DNA of 39,594 nucleotides from Chloroflexota bacterium (GCA_005880695.1 VBGR01000052.1:1-39594), one strand, 5' to 3'. Positions 30,816-38,746 are shown, counted from the first letter of the stretch. The notes: a model not told the origin generated them from the letters alone. A program made the numbers and translations.

Positions 30816-31769
30816 GTGACAAGCGCGGGAACCACAGCAACAGCGGAAGGGGTTACTGGCGGAGGGCGGCGGAGCAGCTCCGCCGCCGCGGCGATCCGGG
30901 AGGGACGGCTTCGCTGGCTGCCCCTCTTGCCCGCCCTCCTCTACGTCGTCCTGGTCACGCAGGTGCCGTTCCTGCTGACCATCTACTACAGCCTCTTCAA
31001 CTGGAACTTGCTCCGCCCGGGTGCCCCCACGTTTGCGGGGGCGCAGAACTACGCAACGGTTGTGCAAGACCCAAGCATCAGGACCGCGTTGCTGAACACC
31101 GTCGTGCTCACCCTCCTCGCGGTAGGCATCTCGGTCGTGCTGGGAGTGGCGATCGCACTGCTGCTGAATAAGGACATCTTCGGCAAGGGCGCTCTCCGCA
31201 CCCTGATGATCGGTCCCTTCCTGGTCATGCCCGTCGCCGCGGCGCTGATCTGGAAGGACACCTTGTTGAACCCGATCTTCGGCCTGGTCGGCTACCTGGT
31301 CTCGCCGATCGGGCTGGGCCGCGTGGACTGGGTCGGCCAGTTCCCGATGGCCACCATCATCACCATCGAAGTCTGGCGCTGGACGCCGTTCATGATGCTG
31401 ATCGCCCTTGCCGGCTTGCAGTCGCAAAACCTCGAGGTGCTGGAGGCCGCGGGCGTGGACGGGGCGACCTCCCTGCAGAGCCTTCGCTACATCACGCTGC
31501 CCTTCATCCGGCCGTTTGTCGAGCTGGGCGCCCTGCTTGGCTCGCTATTCATCGTCCAGACCTTCGACTCGATCTTTATGACGACGCAGGGTGGACCGGG
31601 CGAAGCCACCACCAATCTCCCCTTCCTGCTCTATCTGGTGGCTTTCCAGGGCTTCGACATCGGTAAGGCATCCGCCATCGGCGTGGTCGCCGTGATCCTG
31701 ACCATGATCGTGGCGACACTCGCCCTGCGGACACTGTTCACGATCTTCCACGTGGAGGCCAGGCGATGA
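30816..31769 (+). CDS. ABC polyol/sugar permease, MalF/SmoF type
   Basis: The 317-residue protein has six membrane spans and the permease EAA loop EAAGVDGATSLQSLRYITLP that docks with the ATPase. Early segments (YYSLFNWNLLRPG) match the MalF/UgpA group. I start at GTG 30816, eight bases after the binding-protein stop; a longer frame overlaps that gene. The stop overlaps the next permease start as ATGA (31766-31769). The N-terminus before the first span is low complexity. There is no ATPase in the operon, so a shared MsmK/MalK-type ATPase elsewhere is likely. Confidence 0.88.
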   Translation: MTSAGTTATAEGVTGGGRRSSSAAAAIREGRLRWLPLLPALLYVVLVTQVPFLLTIYYSLFNWNLLRPGAPTFAGAQNYATVVQDPSIRTALLNTVVLTLLAVGISVVLGVAIALLLNKDIFGKGALRTLMIGPFLVMPVAAALIWKDTLLNPIFGLVGYLVSPIGLGRVDWVGQFPMATIITIEVWRWTPFMMLIALAGLQSQNLEVLEAAGVDGATSLQSLRYITLPFIRPFVELGALLGSLFIVQTFDSIFMTTQGGPGEATTNLPFLLYLVAFQGFDIGKASAIGVVAVILTMIVATLALRTLFTIFHVEARR

Positions 31770-32608
31770 GCCGGGCTGTAACCGTGGCGCGACCGGGCCA
31801 GAGCCGCGCCAAGGTGGCGTGGTCGGTACTCGCCTGGCTGGTCGCCCTGGTCTTCTTCTTCCCCGTCCTCTGGATGATGCTGGAGGCGCTGAAGACCGAG
31901 TCTCAGGCGGCCAGCATCCCGCCCACCATCGCCTTCATACCGACCCTGGCGCAGTTCCAGGAGGTCCTCTCCCGAGACTTCCCGCCCTTCTTCATCAACT
32001 CCGCGATCGCCACGATCGGGTCGACCCTGCTCGTCCTTCTGCTTGGACTTCCGGCCGCTTACGCCCTGTCGATCCGGCCGGTCGCCCAGGCGCGCGACGT
32101 CCTCTTCTTCTTCATCTCGACGCGCTTCCTACCCTTCGCGGCCTCGCTGGTCCCGCTCTACCTGCTGGCGCGAGATCTTCAGCTGCTGGACAACGTCTTC
32201 GCCCTGATCCTGATCTACACGACGATCAACCTTCCACTGGGCGTCTGGCTCCTGCGCTCGTTCCTGCTCGAGCTGCCCAACGAGCTCTTCGAGGCGGCCC
32301 GCGTCGACGGCGCGGGCTTCTGGCGAGAGCTCATCAGCATCGTGCTCCCCCTGATCACTCCGGGGCTGGCGGCGACTTCGCTGATCTGTCTGATCTTCGC
32401 CTGGAACGAGTTCTTCTACGCCGTCAACTTCACCTCCAGCATCGCGGCCACCTCGCCCATCTTCCTGGTCGGCTTCATCAGCGGCCGGGGTCTCTTCTAC
32501 GCCAAGCTGGCCGCGGCGGCGACGCTCGCCAGCCTGCCGGTGCTGCTGGCGGGCTGGGTGGCGCAGAAGCAGCTCATCCGCGGGCTCACGATGGGTGCTG
32601 TGAAGTAG
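31766..32608 (+). CDS. ABC polyol/sugar permease, MalG/SmoG type
   Basis: The 280-residue protein has six spans and the EAA loop EAARVDGAGFWRELISIVLP. The first external part after helix 1 and the end GWVAQKQLIRGLTMGAVK are typical of MalG/SmoG partners. It pairs with the preceding permease, with which it overlaps by four bases. Its stop codon TAG (32606-32608) lies inside the first unit of a palindromic repeat that follows. It is the last gene of the importer operon. Confidence 0.9.
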   Translation: MSRAVTVARPGQSRAKVAWSVLAWLVALVFFFPVLWMMLEALKTESQAASIPPTIAFIPTLAQFQEVLSRDFPPFFINSAIATIGSTLLVLLLGLPAAYALSIRPVAQARDVLFFFISTRFLPFAASLVPLYLLARDLQLLDNVFALILIYTTINLPLGVWLLRSFLLELPNELFEAARVDGAGFWRELISIVLPLITPGLAATSLICLIFAWNEFFYAVNFTSSIAATSPIFLVGFISGRGLFYAKLAAAATLASLPVLLAGWVAQKQLIRGLTMGAVK

Positions 32609-32653
32609 GGGCGAGACTCGTCTCGCCCGTAGGGGCAAGACTTGTCTCGCCCG
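32605..32653. repeat. Two tandem palindromic repeats after the permease gene
   Basis: Two units of GTAGGGGCGAGACTCGTCTC type (24-25 bases) follow each other at 32605-32628 and 32629-32653. Each folds into a hairpin with GGGCGAGAC/GTCTCGCCC arms; the second has one mismatch. A third unit is at 34588-34612. The first unit supplies the permease stop codon. They look like REP-type elements and may end or stabilise the importer mRNA. Confidence 0.8.
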
Positions 32654-32660
32654 CCGTTGC

Positions 32661-33041
32661 TCAGCGGCCTCCCAACTCTCGGTACTGGGCCGCGTCATAA
32701 AGCAGCTTGATCGCGCGGATGCGGCCGCCGTCGACAGCAAAGAACTCGGCGAATCGCATCGTCCCCTGCGGCAGGTCGGCATCGTAAAGGACAGCCGCCT
32801 TCTGTCCTGAATCGACCTGCTGGAGGACGCGGATGGGCGCTTGCAGCCCCTCGACAAAGCGTGAGAGGCCACGAATAAACCCAGCGGCACCCTGACGCTT
32901 GCCGGCGATGGGCCCTTCGAAGTCCAGATCCTCCGCGAGGATCGCCTCCAGGCGCGCCTCGTCGAATGACGAGATCCCGTTTCTCCAGCTCTCGTAGTAA
33001 GCGTCGATGAGCTCCGCGGTCTGGTTCTCCCTGACTTCCAT
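32661..33041 (-). CDS. SnoaL/NTF2-like small protein
   Basis: The 126-residue protein has the SnoaL-like cone-fold pattern: an opening helix (LIDAYYESWRNGISSFDEAR), a strand with LDFEGPIAG, a central strand AAVLYDADLPQGTMRFAEFF and the final IKLLYDAAQYRELG. These small proteins are isomerases, hydrolases or ligand-binding proteins. It is convergent with the importer operon and ends just after the palindromic repeats. The ATG at 33041 has no strong ribosome site. Nothing in the context fixes its role. Confidence 0.7.
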   Translation of the reverse strand: MEVRENQTAELIDAYYESWRNGISSFDEARLEAILAEDLDFEGPIAGKRQGAAGFIRGLSRFVEGLQAPIRVLQQVDSGQKAAVLYDADLPQGTMRFAEFFAVDGGRIRAIKLLYDAAQYRELGGR

Positions 33042-33112
33042 AGTCGCCCTGACATTAAAGGTTCAATCAGAGCCCGCGTAACCATTGGCCGCGGCCCGCT
33101 GTTCAACCGGCG

Positions 33113-33241
33113 ATGGCACCCTTGGTCGACAGCCTGCTCAAACTGGCAACCTATCCAGCCGACAGCTTCCCCGGCCGCCTTGGCCGCAGGCTCCGTCGGG
33201 CGCGTATCGACTTCCGCCGCTGGGCCCTGGCCCGGGCCTAA
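33113..33241 (+). CDS. Doubtful 42-codon frame
   Basis: The frame from ATG 33113 to TAA at 33239-33241 encodes a basic peptide (MAPLVDSLLKLATYPADSFP, then GRLGRRLRRARIDF). It has no ribosome site and no recognisable family. It fills the 254-base gap between the SnoaL gene and the next small gene, which otherwise shows nothing. Confidence 0.18.
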   Translation: MAPLVDSLLKLATYPADSFPGRLGRRLRRARIDFRRWALARA

Positions 33242-33295
33242 TCTCACCAGGCCGCCGCGGCCGACGCGGCGCCAGGCACGAGGTACGGTACGGCG

Positions 33296-33487
33296 ATGGC
33301 AACCAAGCGGCGTCCCCAGAACGCTCGAGTTGATCGCATCGTGATCGGGAAGCAGATCGATCGCCTGAACCAGGAGCTCTCCGCACTTCCCGCCGGGAGC
33401 ACAGCAGCCACCAAGCTCCTCCGGCGGATCGAAGAAGCCAGGAAGCGCCAGGCCGAGCTGCTCGGCACGAAGACCGGCCCCGAGTAG
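33296..33487 (+). CDS. Small hypothetical charged protein
   Basis: The 63-residue protein is basic at its start (MATKRRPQNARVDRIVIGKQ) and helical throughout, with IDRLNQELSALPAGSTAATK and a LLRRIEEARKRQAEL helix. It has no membrane span. The pattern suggests a small coiled helical protein. No family is recognised. Its ribosome site is weak. It is convergent with the CDGSH gene, with ten bases between the stops. Confidence 0.5.
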   Translation: MATKRRPQNARVDRIVIGKQIDRLNQELSALPAGSTAATKLLRRIEEARKRQAELLGTKTGPE

Positions 33488-33497
33488 CCGCGCCCTC

Positions 33498-33995
33498 TCA
33501 GGAGAGCCGGCGCGGGTCTTGAGACTTGCTGATCGGCTCCGCCAGCTTCGGACGCACCGGACTCAGGTGGATCTTGTAGGGCTCCCCCGGCGCGCGAAAG
33601 TTGATTGCCAGGTGCTGGTTGTCGCAAAACGGCTTGTGTTTCGAGGATCCGCAACGACAGAGCGTCGCACGCGGCAGCGTCTCGACGGTGCCATCCTCGC
33701 GGCGCACCTCGATCTCACCGGTCACCAGCAGCGGGCCATTGCGCATCGGCGTCACCTTCGTGCCGGGGTGCTCCTCCTGCCGGCCACCGTCGAGGCGGCG
33801 GTAGAGGAGCGCTCCAGTCGGGCATCGCTCGACGATCTCGGCCACCTGGTCCGGCTCGCTTTCATCGGGCAGCACCCAGGGGCGGCGGTCGAGCTTGAAC
33901 ACGCCGGGGTCGCCGCGCAGGCATTCGGCGATGTGGATGCAGATATCGAGGTCGAAGCTGACCTCGACGTCACGGCCCCGGTAGACCTTGCGCAC
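33498..33995 (-). CDS. Ferredoxin-like (Fer4_19) and CDGSH iron-sulfur fusion protein
   Basis: The 165-residue protein has two iron-sulfur modules. Residues 10-65 match the divergent ferredoxin Fer4_19, with Cys19, Cys25 and Cys58 (DICIHIAEC, ERCPTGALLY). Residues about 85-130 are a CDGSH domain, with the 2Fe-2S ligands Cys113, Cys115, Cys124 and His128 in CRCGSSKHKPFCDNQH. It is expected to carry electrons in the cytoplasm, though no partner is known. GTG 33995 is the start. The fusion is seen in many bacteria and is usually annotated as an iron-sulfur protein of unknown role. Confidence 0.85.
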   Translation of the reverse strand: MRKVYRGRDVEVSFDLDICIHIAECLRGDPGVFKLDRRPWVLPDESEPDQVAEIVERCPTGALLYRRLDGGRQEEHPGTKVTPMRNGPLLVTGEIEVRREDGTVETLPRATLCRCGSSKHKPFCDNQHLAINFRAPGEPYKIHLSPVRPKLAEPISKSQDPRRLS

Positions 33996-34038
33996 GGGCC
34001 AAGACTACGCCCGCGCATAGTGGGCCCCCGGTCAGCTG

Positions 34039-34530
34039 CTAAGCGTTCGGTGCTTGATCTGGCGGCACCACGAACCACTTGCCTCCCACGCCCTGTCCGG
34101 TCGTGTCGCCCGGGGCCTGGTCCTTCGCATAGAAGTAGAGAGGCCAGCCGTTGTAGAGGACCTGCGTTCCCTTGCCTTCAGGGTTCGCGAGAGTGGTCAG
34201 AGTACCGGTCACTCCCGGCCCGGGGACCGGGCTGCTTGCCCCACCGGTGAGGACGAACGGAGGCCAGACGGTGGCGCAGCCGCCGACGCAGTTGATCTTG
34301 CCCTTGTTGGCGCCGGTGTCGGTGGACCAGCGATAGAGGGTCATGCCCCTGGTGTCGACCAGGATGGTCATCGACTGGCCGGCGACAGTCGCCGGCTTGG
34401 CCTGGACGTTGGGCGCCGCAGTGGGACTCGGAGCGGGGGCGTTCGAGCCCGTCGTGCCGCTCGGCCCTCCGCAGCCGGCCATGATCATCGCCGCCGCCGC
34501 CGCGCTGAACGCTCCGATTCCTGGACGCAT
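34039..34530 (-). CDS. Secreted-repeat lipoprotein (COG4315-like)
   Basis: The 163-residue protein has a signal peptide ending in lipobox MAGC (Cys20), a Pro/Ala/Ser linker (30-45), and two copies of the short secreted repeat seen in COG4315 proteins: ILVDTRGMTLYRWSTDTGAN with CVGGCATVWPPF, and VLYNGWPLYFYAKDQAPGDT ending with GGKWFVVPP. The domain is predicted to be a beta-rich extracellular or heme-associated module but is not characterised. The paired Cys (CVGGC) may form a disulfide. It is anchored outside the membrane. No functional partner is adjacent. Confidence 0.85.
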   Translation of the reverse strand: MRPGIGAFSAAAAAMIMAGCGGPSGTTGSNAPAPSPTAAPNVQAKPATVAGQSMTILVDTRGMTLYRWSTDTGANKGKINCVGGCATVWPPFVLTGGASSPVPGPGVTGTLTTLANPEGKGTQVLYNGWPLYFYAKDQAPGDTTGQGVGGKWFVVPPDQAPNA

Positions 34531-34587
34531 TTTGGCTGCCCTCCTGCTGATGGGTGCTACACATCAGTACCCGGGCAGGTAACTGTC

Positions 34588-34612
34588 GTAGGGGCGAGAC
34601 TTGTCTCGCCCG
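34588..34612. repeat. Third copy of the palindromic repeat
   Basis: GTAGGGGCGAGACTTGTCTC followed by GCCCG is almost the same as the two units at 32605-32653. It lies in the gap between the lipoprotein gene and the PAP2 gene. The rest of this gap (34613-34704) also holds the smaller GTCCC/GGGAC hairpin at 34676-34688 and no gene. Confidence 0.8.
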
Positions 34613-34704
34613 TTGTGGGTCTAGACGGGCGCTACGGCGTCGCCCCTGCCCGGCTCTACCACTTCCCGCTTTCGTCCCGGCGGGACTTCATGCGACTCAT
34701 TCCA

Positions 34705-34766
34705 CACGTTTGACGCCAACGGTGCGCTTGCAGGCCCCGGATTACGCTCCGTTGGCGCCAAACGTG
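34705..34766. repeat. 18-base inverted repeat beside the PAP2 gene
   Basis: Arms CACGTTTGACGCCAACGG (34705-34722) and CCGTTGGCGCCAAACGTG (34749-34766) pair at 17 of 18 positions around 26 bases. The right arm ends seven bases beyond the PAP2 stop (34774). There is no T-run, so a simple intrinsic terminator is not shown. It could be a hairpin terminator, an mRNA end or a decayed mobile element end. Confidence 0.6.
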
Positions 34767-34773
34767 GGCATCG

Positions 34774-35487
34774 TCATGACGTCGGCCGGGCGCGGCCCCG
34801 AAACCAGCTCAGGCTGGGAGACGGCAGCCAGCGCTCGGGCAGCCAGAGCACGAAGGCCGACCAGCCGATGCCGAGCAGCACGCCGCCCATGACGTCGCTG
34901 GGCCAGTGGTCGCCAGCCCAGACCCTGGCGAGGCAGGTGAGCACGATCACAAGTGCGGCGAGGAGCCAGAGAAGAGGCCGGTAGACTGGCCTGATCCTGG
35001 GGGCGACCGAAACGGCGGTCATGAAGCTCAGCCAGGTGAAAAACACCGCGTGCCCGCTCGGATAGCTGAAGCCGGAGGCGGGCGTCAGGATGTGCACGAG
35101 ATCCACAGTCGGCCGGGGCCGCGAGATGACGAGCTTGAGGATGTTGTCGAGCAGGCTGGAGATGCTGCCGATCAACATCAGCCAGCCGGCGCGACGATTG
35201 AAGATGAACATCGCGACCACGACGACGGCTCCGGCCAGCATCTGCCAGTAGCCGGCGATCGAATTGATCAGCTGCATCGGGTAGACCACCGGGCCCCAAC
35301 TGAGCTGCTGGATGACCCTGGCGACGGGCACGTCGAAGGGAAGGACCCGGTTGTTCACCACCAGGTAGCTATCGATCGCGAAGAGGACGAAGATGACCAG
35401 GGCCGTGGGACCCAGCCAGCGCCTGGCAGTGGGTCCGGGTTGGCCGGCGAGAACCTCTTCGGCAGCCTCCTTGGGCTCGGCGCTCAC
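34774..35487 (-). CDS. PAP2-family membrane phosphatase
   Basis: The 237-residue protein has about six spans and the three PAP2 motifs: Lys118-x6-Arg125-Pro126 (KLVISRPRP), Pro143-Ser-Gly-His146 (YPSGH), and Arg188-x5-His194-x3-Asp198 (RVWAGDHWPSD). The residue usually Ser before Arg188 is Ala. It should remove phosphate from lipid phosphates such as phosphatidate or undecaprenyl pyrophosphate, with its active site at the outer face. Its start (GTG 35487) overlaps the lipid kinase gene by four bases, so the two are translated together. Confidence 0.85.
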   Translation of the reverse strand: MSAEPKEAAEEVLAGQPGPTARRWLGPTALVIFVLFAIDSYLVVNNRVLPFDVPVARVIQQLSWGPVVYPMQLINSIAGYWQMLAGAVVVVAMFIFNRRAGWLMLIGSISSLLDNILKLVISRPRPTVDLVHILTPASGFSYPSGHAVFFTWLSFMTAVSVAPRIRPVYRPLLWLLAALVIVLTCLARVWAGDHWPSDVMGGVLLGIGWSAFVLWLPERWLPSPSLSWFRGRARPTS

Positions 35488-36359
35488 CGGTTGACGATCA
35501 CCTTCACCGCGCTCACCTCGGCCGTGATGGTCGCGGGCGTGCGACCCACCCGCTCGTTGTCCGCGTAGACGCGCACCCTGGGCTTCGTCGTCACTTCGAG
35601 CTTCCGGAACCTGAAGACCTGGCCCAGACCGCTCGGCCTGGGCTTGGAGAGCACGGTTCCGGTCAGCACTCGCTTGACGATGTCGGTGCGAGTCGCGCCC
35701 GCATGAACCGACAGCTCGAGGTATGGGTCCGCCGGCGTCTTGTCGCCGACGGGCATCTGGGAACCGACAGAACTGGTGTTGGCGAAGACCAGTGACATCG
35801 CGCTACCAGAGCCGTTGATGTCGCCGCTCAGCTCGTACTTGAACGGCCTCGCTTCGGCGAGGTGCCTGACCTCCTCGGCGAACGTTCCGAAGGCCCGTTC
35901 CTTGGCCGACTCACCGACTGCGATCGACATGCCGAAGAGTCCGATCGCCGCGGCTTCGAGGAAGATCCGCCCGTTCACGCGACCGAGAGTTATCGGGCGC
36001 GGCCGCCCGTTGTGAATCAGCCGGATCGCCGCGTCGACCGTCGTGGGCAGCTGCAGCGACTTCGCGAAGTTGTTGAAGGTGCCCATCGAGATGATCCCGA
36101 GCGGATGCTTGGTTTCGGCGAGGTTTCGGACCACCCAGCCGACCGTGCCGTCTCCACCCGCTACGACGACCCTGCCTCTTGGGGAGATCAGCTTCTCGAG
36201 GTCCAGCTTGGGATCGAACTCGACGATCAAGCTGCTGGCGAAGGCTCGGCGGAGCTTGGCCTCGATCTGAGGGGTCATCGAGCCAGCCTTCGAGTTCAAG
36301 ATGAGCAGGCCGGTAGCCCGTCTGGCGCTGCTCCTCGCGGGTCGCGTGCTCGTGGTCAT
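35484..36359 (-). CDS. Diacylglycerol-kinase-family lipid kinase
   Basis: This protein of about 291 residues belongs to the DAGK/sphingosine kinase family (DgkB/YegS-like). The nucleotide site is VVVAGGDGTVGWVVRNLAE, the second motif is GTFNNFAKSLQLP, and EAAAIGLFGMS follows. It phosphorylates a lipid at the membrane using ATP. I start at ATG 36359, preceded by AGG; the longer frame to 36383 adds eight residues without support. The stop overlaps the PAP2 start, pairing a kinase with a phosphatase that may act on related lipids. The N-terminus is basic. Confidence 0.82.
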   Translation of the reverse strand: MTTSTRPARSSARRATGLLILNSKAGSMTPQIEAKLRRAFASSLIVEFDPKLDLEKLISPRGRVVVAGGDGTVGWVVRNLAETKHPLGIISMGTFNNFAKSLQLPTTVDAAIRLIHNGRPRPITLGRVNGRIFLEAAAIGLFGMSIAVGESAKERAFGTFAEEVRHLAEARPFKYELSGDINGSGSAMSLVFANTSSVGSQMPVGDKTPADPYLELSVHAGATRTDIVKRVLTGTVLSKPRPSGLGQVFRFRKLEVTTKPRVRVYADNERVGRTPATITAEVSAVKVIVNR

Positions 36360-36422
36360 GCGCCTGGGCCCGGCCCACCTCAACGATACCCAGGGTCGGG
36401 CGTTGCATCAGCGGTCGTTTCC

Positions 36423-36478
36423 GGTTAACCAGCCTTTACCGCCCAGCGCCTGGTGTGACGACGGGATGCCCCTAGCCT
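36423..36478. promoter_or_regulatory. Divergent promoter region with a GGTTAACC palindrome
   Basis: The gap between the divergent lipid kinase and sortase-like genes contains GGTTAACC (36423-36430), a perfect palindrome. TAGCCT at 36473-36478, a TANNNT -10 candidate, lies nine bases before the TTG at 36488. No -35 is clear. Confidence 0.25.
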
Positions 36479-36487
36479 GCGGCCGCG

Positions 36488-37060
36488 TTGCTTGGACCCT
36501 TCAGGCTGGGGCGTTGGCTGCCCTTGGTGTCGGCGCTGCTGGCTAGCCTGCTCTTCGCAGGCGTCGATGCAGGCCCAAGGCCCCACCCGGTCGACGCCAG
36601 TGCCCGGCCGGCCGCGTACACGTTTACGACCGGTGAATTGCTCACGGATGACAGTGTTGAGCCGGCCCCGCCCGCCGAAGCTCCGCCTGGTCCGCCAGAC
36701 CGCCTCCGCACGCCAGGCGGATCCCTGGACCTGCCGGTCGGCGCGTACAGCGACTGCAGCGGTCGGGCGGAGGTCCCTCGGGAAGGCGCGGCCATCGACA
36801 CGTGCCTCGACGGCCGTCTCTACTTCATCGGGCACAACCCCGGGCCGTTCGCTGGCCTGCTCGCGATGGGCGTGGGCTCGCAGATCACGTACTACGACGG
36901 TCACGGCATCGCTCACGCCTGGCGAATCGTTCAGACGCGCACGTGGAGCCGCTGGGCCGGGTCACCTCCGCTGGCCTCGGCCGATGTTGTCGCGCAGTTT
37001 CAAACCTGCATCACGCTGGATGGCAACTGGGTTGAGATCCTCGACGCAGTTCCGATCTGA
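36488..37060 (+). CDS. Secreted sortase-like domain protein
   Basis: The 190-residue protein has a hydrophobic N-terminal signal or anchor (WLPLVSALLASLLFAGVDAG), a Pro-rich linker and a C-terminal domain (about 80-190) that follows the sortase fold order. FIGHNPGPFAGLL carries His116, GVGSQITYYDGHGIAHAWRI follows, and AQFQTCITLDGNWVEILDAV carries Cys174. In sortases an Arg follows the Cys by about seven to ten residues; here that place reads DGNWVEIL, so the Arg appears missing. The domain may be an inactive or altered sortase. TTG 36488 is the only start that includes the signal. It is unlinked to any recognisable LPxTG substrate in the window. Confidence 0.55.
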   Translation: MLGPFRLGRWLPLVSALLASLLFAGVDAGPRPHPVDASARPAAYTFTTGELLTDDSVEPAPPAEAPPGPPDRLRTPGGSLDLPVGAYSDCSGRAEVPREGAAIDTCLDGRLYFIGHNPGPFAGLLAMGVGSQITYYDGHGIAHAWRIVQTRTWSRWAGSPPLASADVVAQFQTCITLDGNWVEILDAVPI

Positions 37061-37150
37061 CTGACAGACCCGGAAGCACCTTGAGCGAAAGAGCCCTCCA
37101 TGGTAAAGTCGGCCCCTACTCCAAATCAAATCGCAAGGGGGAAGGGGCGT

Positions 37151-37696
37151 ATGTCTAATCGACTCTCAGTACAGGCGTACCTTGGCGCCGCCTGGCTGTT
37201 CCTGATCTTGATTCCGGTGCAGTTCTACTTCGCCGCCGCGGGGAGCTTCTCGAACCTGACCTTCTCGCCGCACATGTGGCTTGGCCTCGGGCTGCACGCT
37301 CTTACAGGCGTCCTGATCGTGATCGCCCTCGTCGGCCGGCTCCCGCGCCGTGCCCTCGAGTGGGGAGCACTGCAGTTCGTCCTGATCGGGATCCAGGTCG
37401 GCCTCGCCCGCCTTCAGTTCCCCGGTTCGACGATCTCGGCCGAGCCCCAGTTCGTGCGTGACCTGGTCAACGCGATCATGGTGCCGATCCATAACGCGCT
37501 CGGCAGCGGCTCTGGGATCATCGCTTCGCTGCACGGCCTCAACGGCCTCGCGATCGCGGCCGCCGCGGTCCTGACTGTGAGGTACGGGCGCTCACTGCTG
37601 AAGTCGGCGCGCATCTCTACAGTCGCGAAGCCCGCTGCTGTTGTTGTTCCGCCGAGCGAACCCGAACCCGAACCCGTCCTCGCCGGGAAGGAGTAA
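37151..37696 (+). CDS. Four-TM membrane protein (DUF6220-like)
   Basis: The 181-residue protein has four or so spans: AYLGAAWLFLILIPVQFYFA, LGLHALTGVLIVIALVG, WGALQFVLIGIQVGL and the final GLAIAAAAVLTVRYG. A His in LGLHAL and another in SLHGLNGL could bind heme, as in other four-helix membrane proteins, but this is inference. The family resembles DUF6220 by overall pattern. A GGGGAAGGGG site supports ATG 37151 over the ATG at 37100. The C-terminus ends in a Glu/Pro-rich tail. Its function is unknown. Confidence 0.6.
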   Translation: MSNRLSVQAYLGAAWLFLILIPVQFYFAAAGSFSNLTFSPHMWLGLGLHALTGVLIVIALVGRLPRRALEWGALQFVLIGIQVGLARLQFPGSTISAEPQFVRDLVNAIMVPIHNALGSGSGIIASLHGLNGLAIAAAAVLTVRYGRSLLKSARISTVAKPAAVVVPPSEPEPEPVLAGKE

Positions 37697-37739
37697 CCGA
37701 GCCACTCGGCCGACCCCTTGACGCTCGCGCGTTGCGGGA

Positions 37740-38639
37740 TTACTCCTGTGCCTTGAACCAGCCCTGAATCGGCGGCCGCGACCGTGCTTGCGCGGCGCGC
37801 CAGCGGCAGGCGAGGTAGAGCAAGGCGATCAGAGCGACCAGGTAGATGCCATAAACCGCGAGATCACCGGAGCTTGAGACCTGGACCAGGTCCCCTCCCC
37901 AGACGCCGTGGCCCTCCCAAACGGGAAACTGGTACAAGGCCGCGCTCTGGTCTCTGAGCGCGATGCCCGGCAGAGGATCGAGCAGCGGGCGAGGGGCCAG
38001 CCAGGCAAAGAGCTGCTCGAACGAATAGAGCGGGGTGGGTGCGATGAAACCGTCCGCCAGCGCCCCGCGCTGATAGGCGGCGTCGGCTCCGCACGACTGC
38101 ATAAAGAAGGCGGCGAAGAGCCCGATGAAGCGGCCGAGGACGCAGGCGAGGGTCATCGCCAGCAGGAAGAGCGGCACCGAGTTCGCGAAGAGCACCGCCA
38201 CGTGAAGCGCCTCGTCGGGCAGATAGCGCCCGCCCGCGTCAAGCGCCTCGACCACGACGCCCAAGCAACTAGCGACGAGGAGCAGGCCAGCGGCACCGAC
38301 CAGCGCGCGGCCGGCGGCGAAGGTGAGTGGACGCGAACCACCGCGCGGGCTGAGGCTCTCGAACTCCTCGTTGAGGTCGGGGGCGAACAGCCGGTACGCG
38401 CTCAAAACCGCGACGATCGCCAGCGCGATGACGATGACCTCGTTCGCGCTCTGCAGCCGCGCCAGCTCGCTGTGAACGGCGCCGACAGGCGCCGGGGCGG
38501 TCAACCTGACGAGCAAGACGAGTAAGACGGAGGCGACGAGCAGAACGAGAAAGAGGCGGCCGCCCCAGGTGCGCTGCCAAGCCAACCGAAGCTCCTGGCG
38601 AAGGCCCGCCACGAAGCCAACGGTAACTGTCCCCAGCAA
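37740..38639 (-). CDS. Polytopic membrane protein, ABC-2-permease-like
   Basis: The 299-residue protein has about six spans, starting with LFLVLLVASVLLVLLVRLTA. A PDLNEEFESLSPRGGSRPLT loop is followed by two spans (ALVGAAGLLLVASCLGVVVE, VLFANSVPLFLLAMTLACVL) and an external part rich in Trp and Tyr before the last span. The arrangement resembles ABC-2 type permeases that work with a separate ATPase, but no ATPase is adjacent. The start may be TTG 38639 or GTG 38612. Function and substrate are unknown. Confidence 0.55.
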   Translation of the reverse strand: MLGTVTVGFVAGLRQELRLAWQRTWGGRLFLVLLVASVLLVLLVRLTAPAPVGAVHSELARLQSANEVIVIALAIVAVLSAYRLFAPDLNEEFESLSPRGGSRPLTFAAGRALVGAAGLLLVASCLGVVVEALDAGGRYLPDEALHVAVLFANSVPLFLLAMTLACVLGRFIGLFAAFFMQSCGADAAYQRGALADGFIAPTPLYSFEQLFAWLAPRPLLDPLPGIALRDQSAALYQFPVWEGHGVWGGDLVQVSSSGDLAVYGIYLVALIALLYLACRWRAAQARSRPPIQGWFKAQE

Positions 38640-38746
38640 GTCCCGCCGGCCGGCGCCTGAAGATCGACGGATTCGCTACTTAGGTCATTGAAAGGGCGCA
38701 CCAACGATGGGTTCAATGGAGTTGGCGGAGCTCGATCGAGATCATT

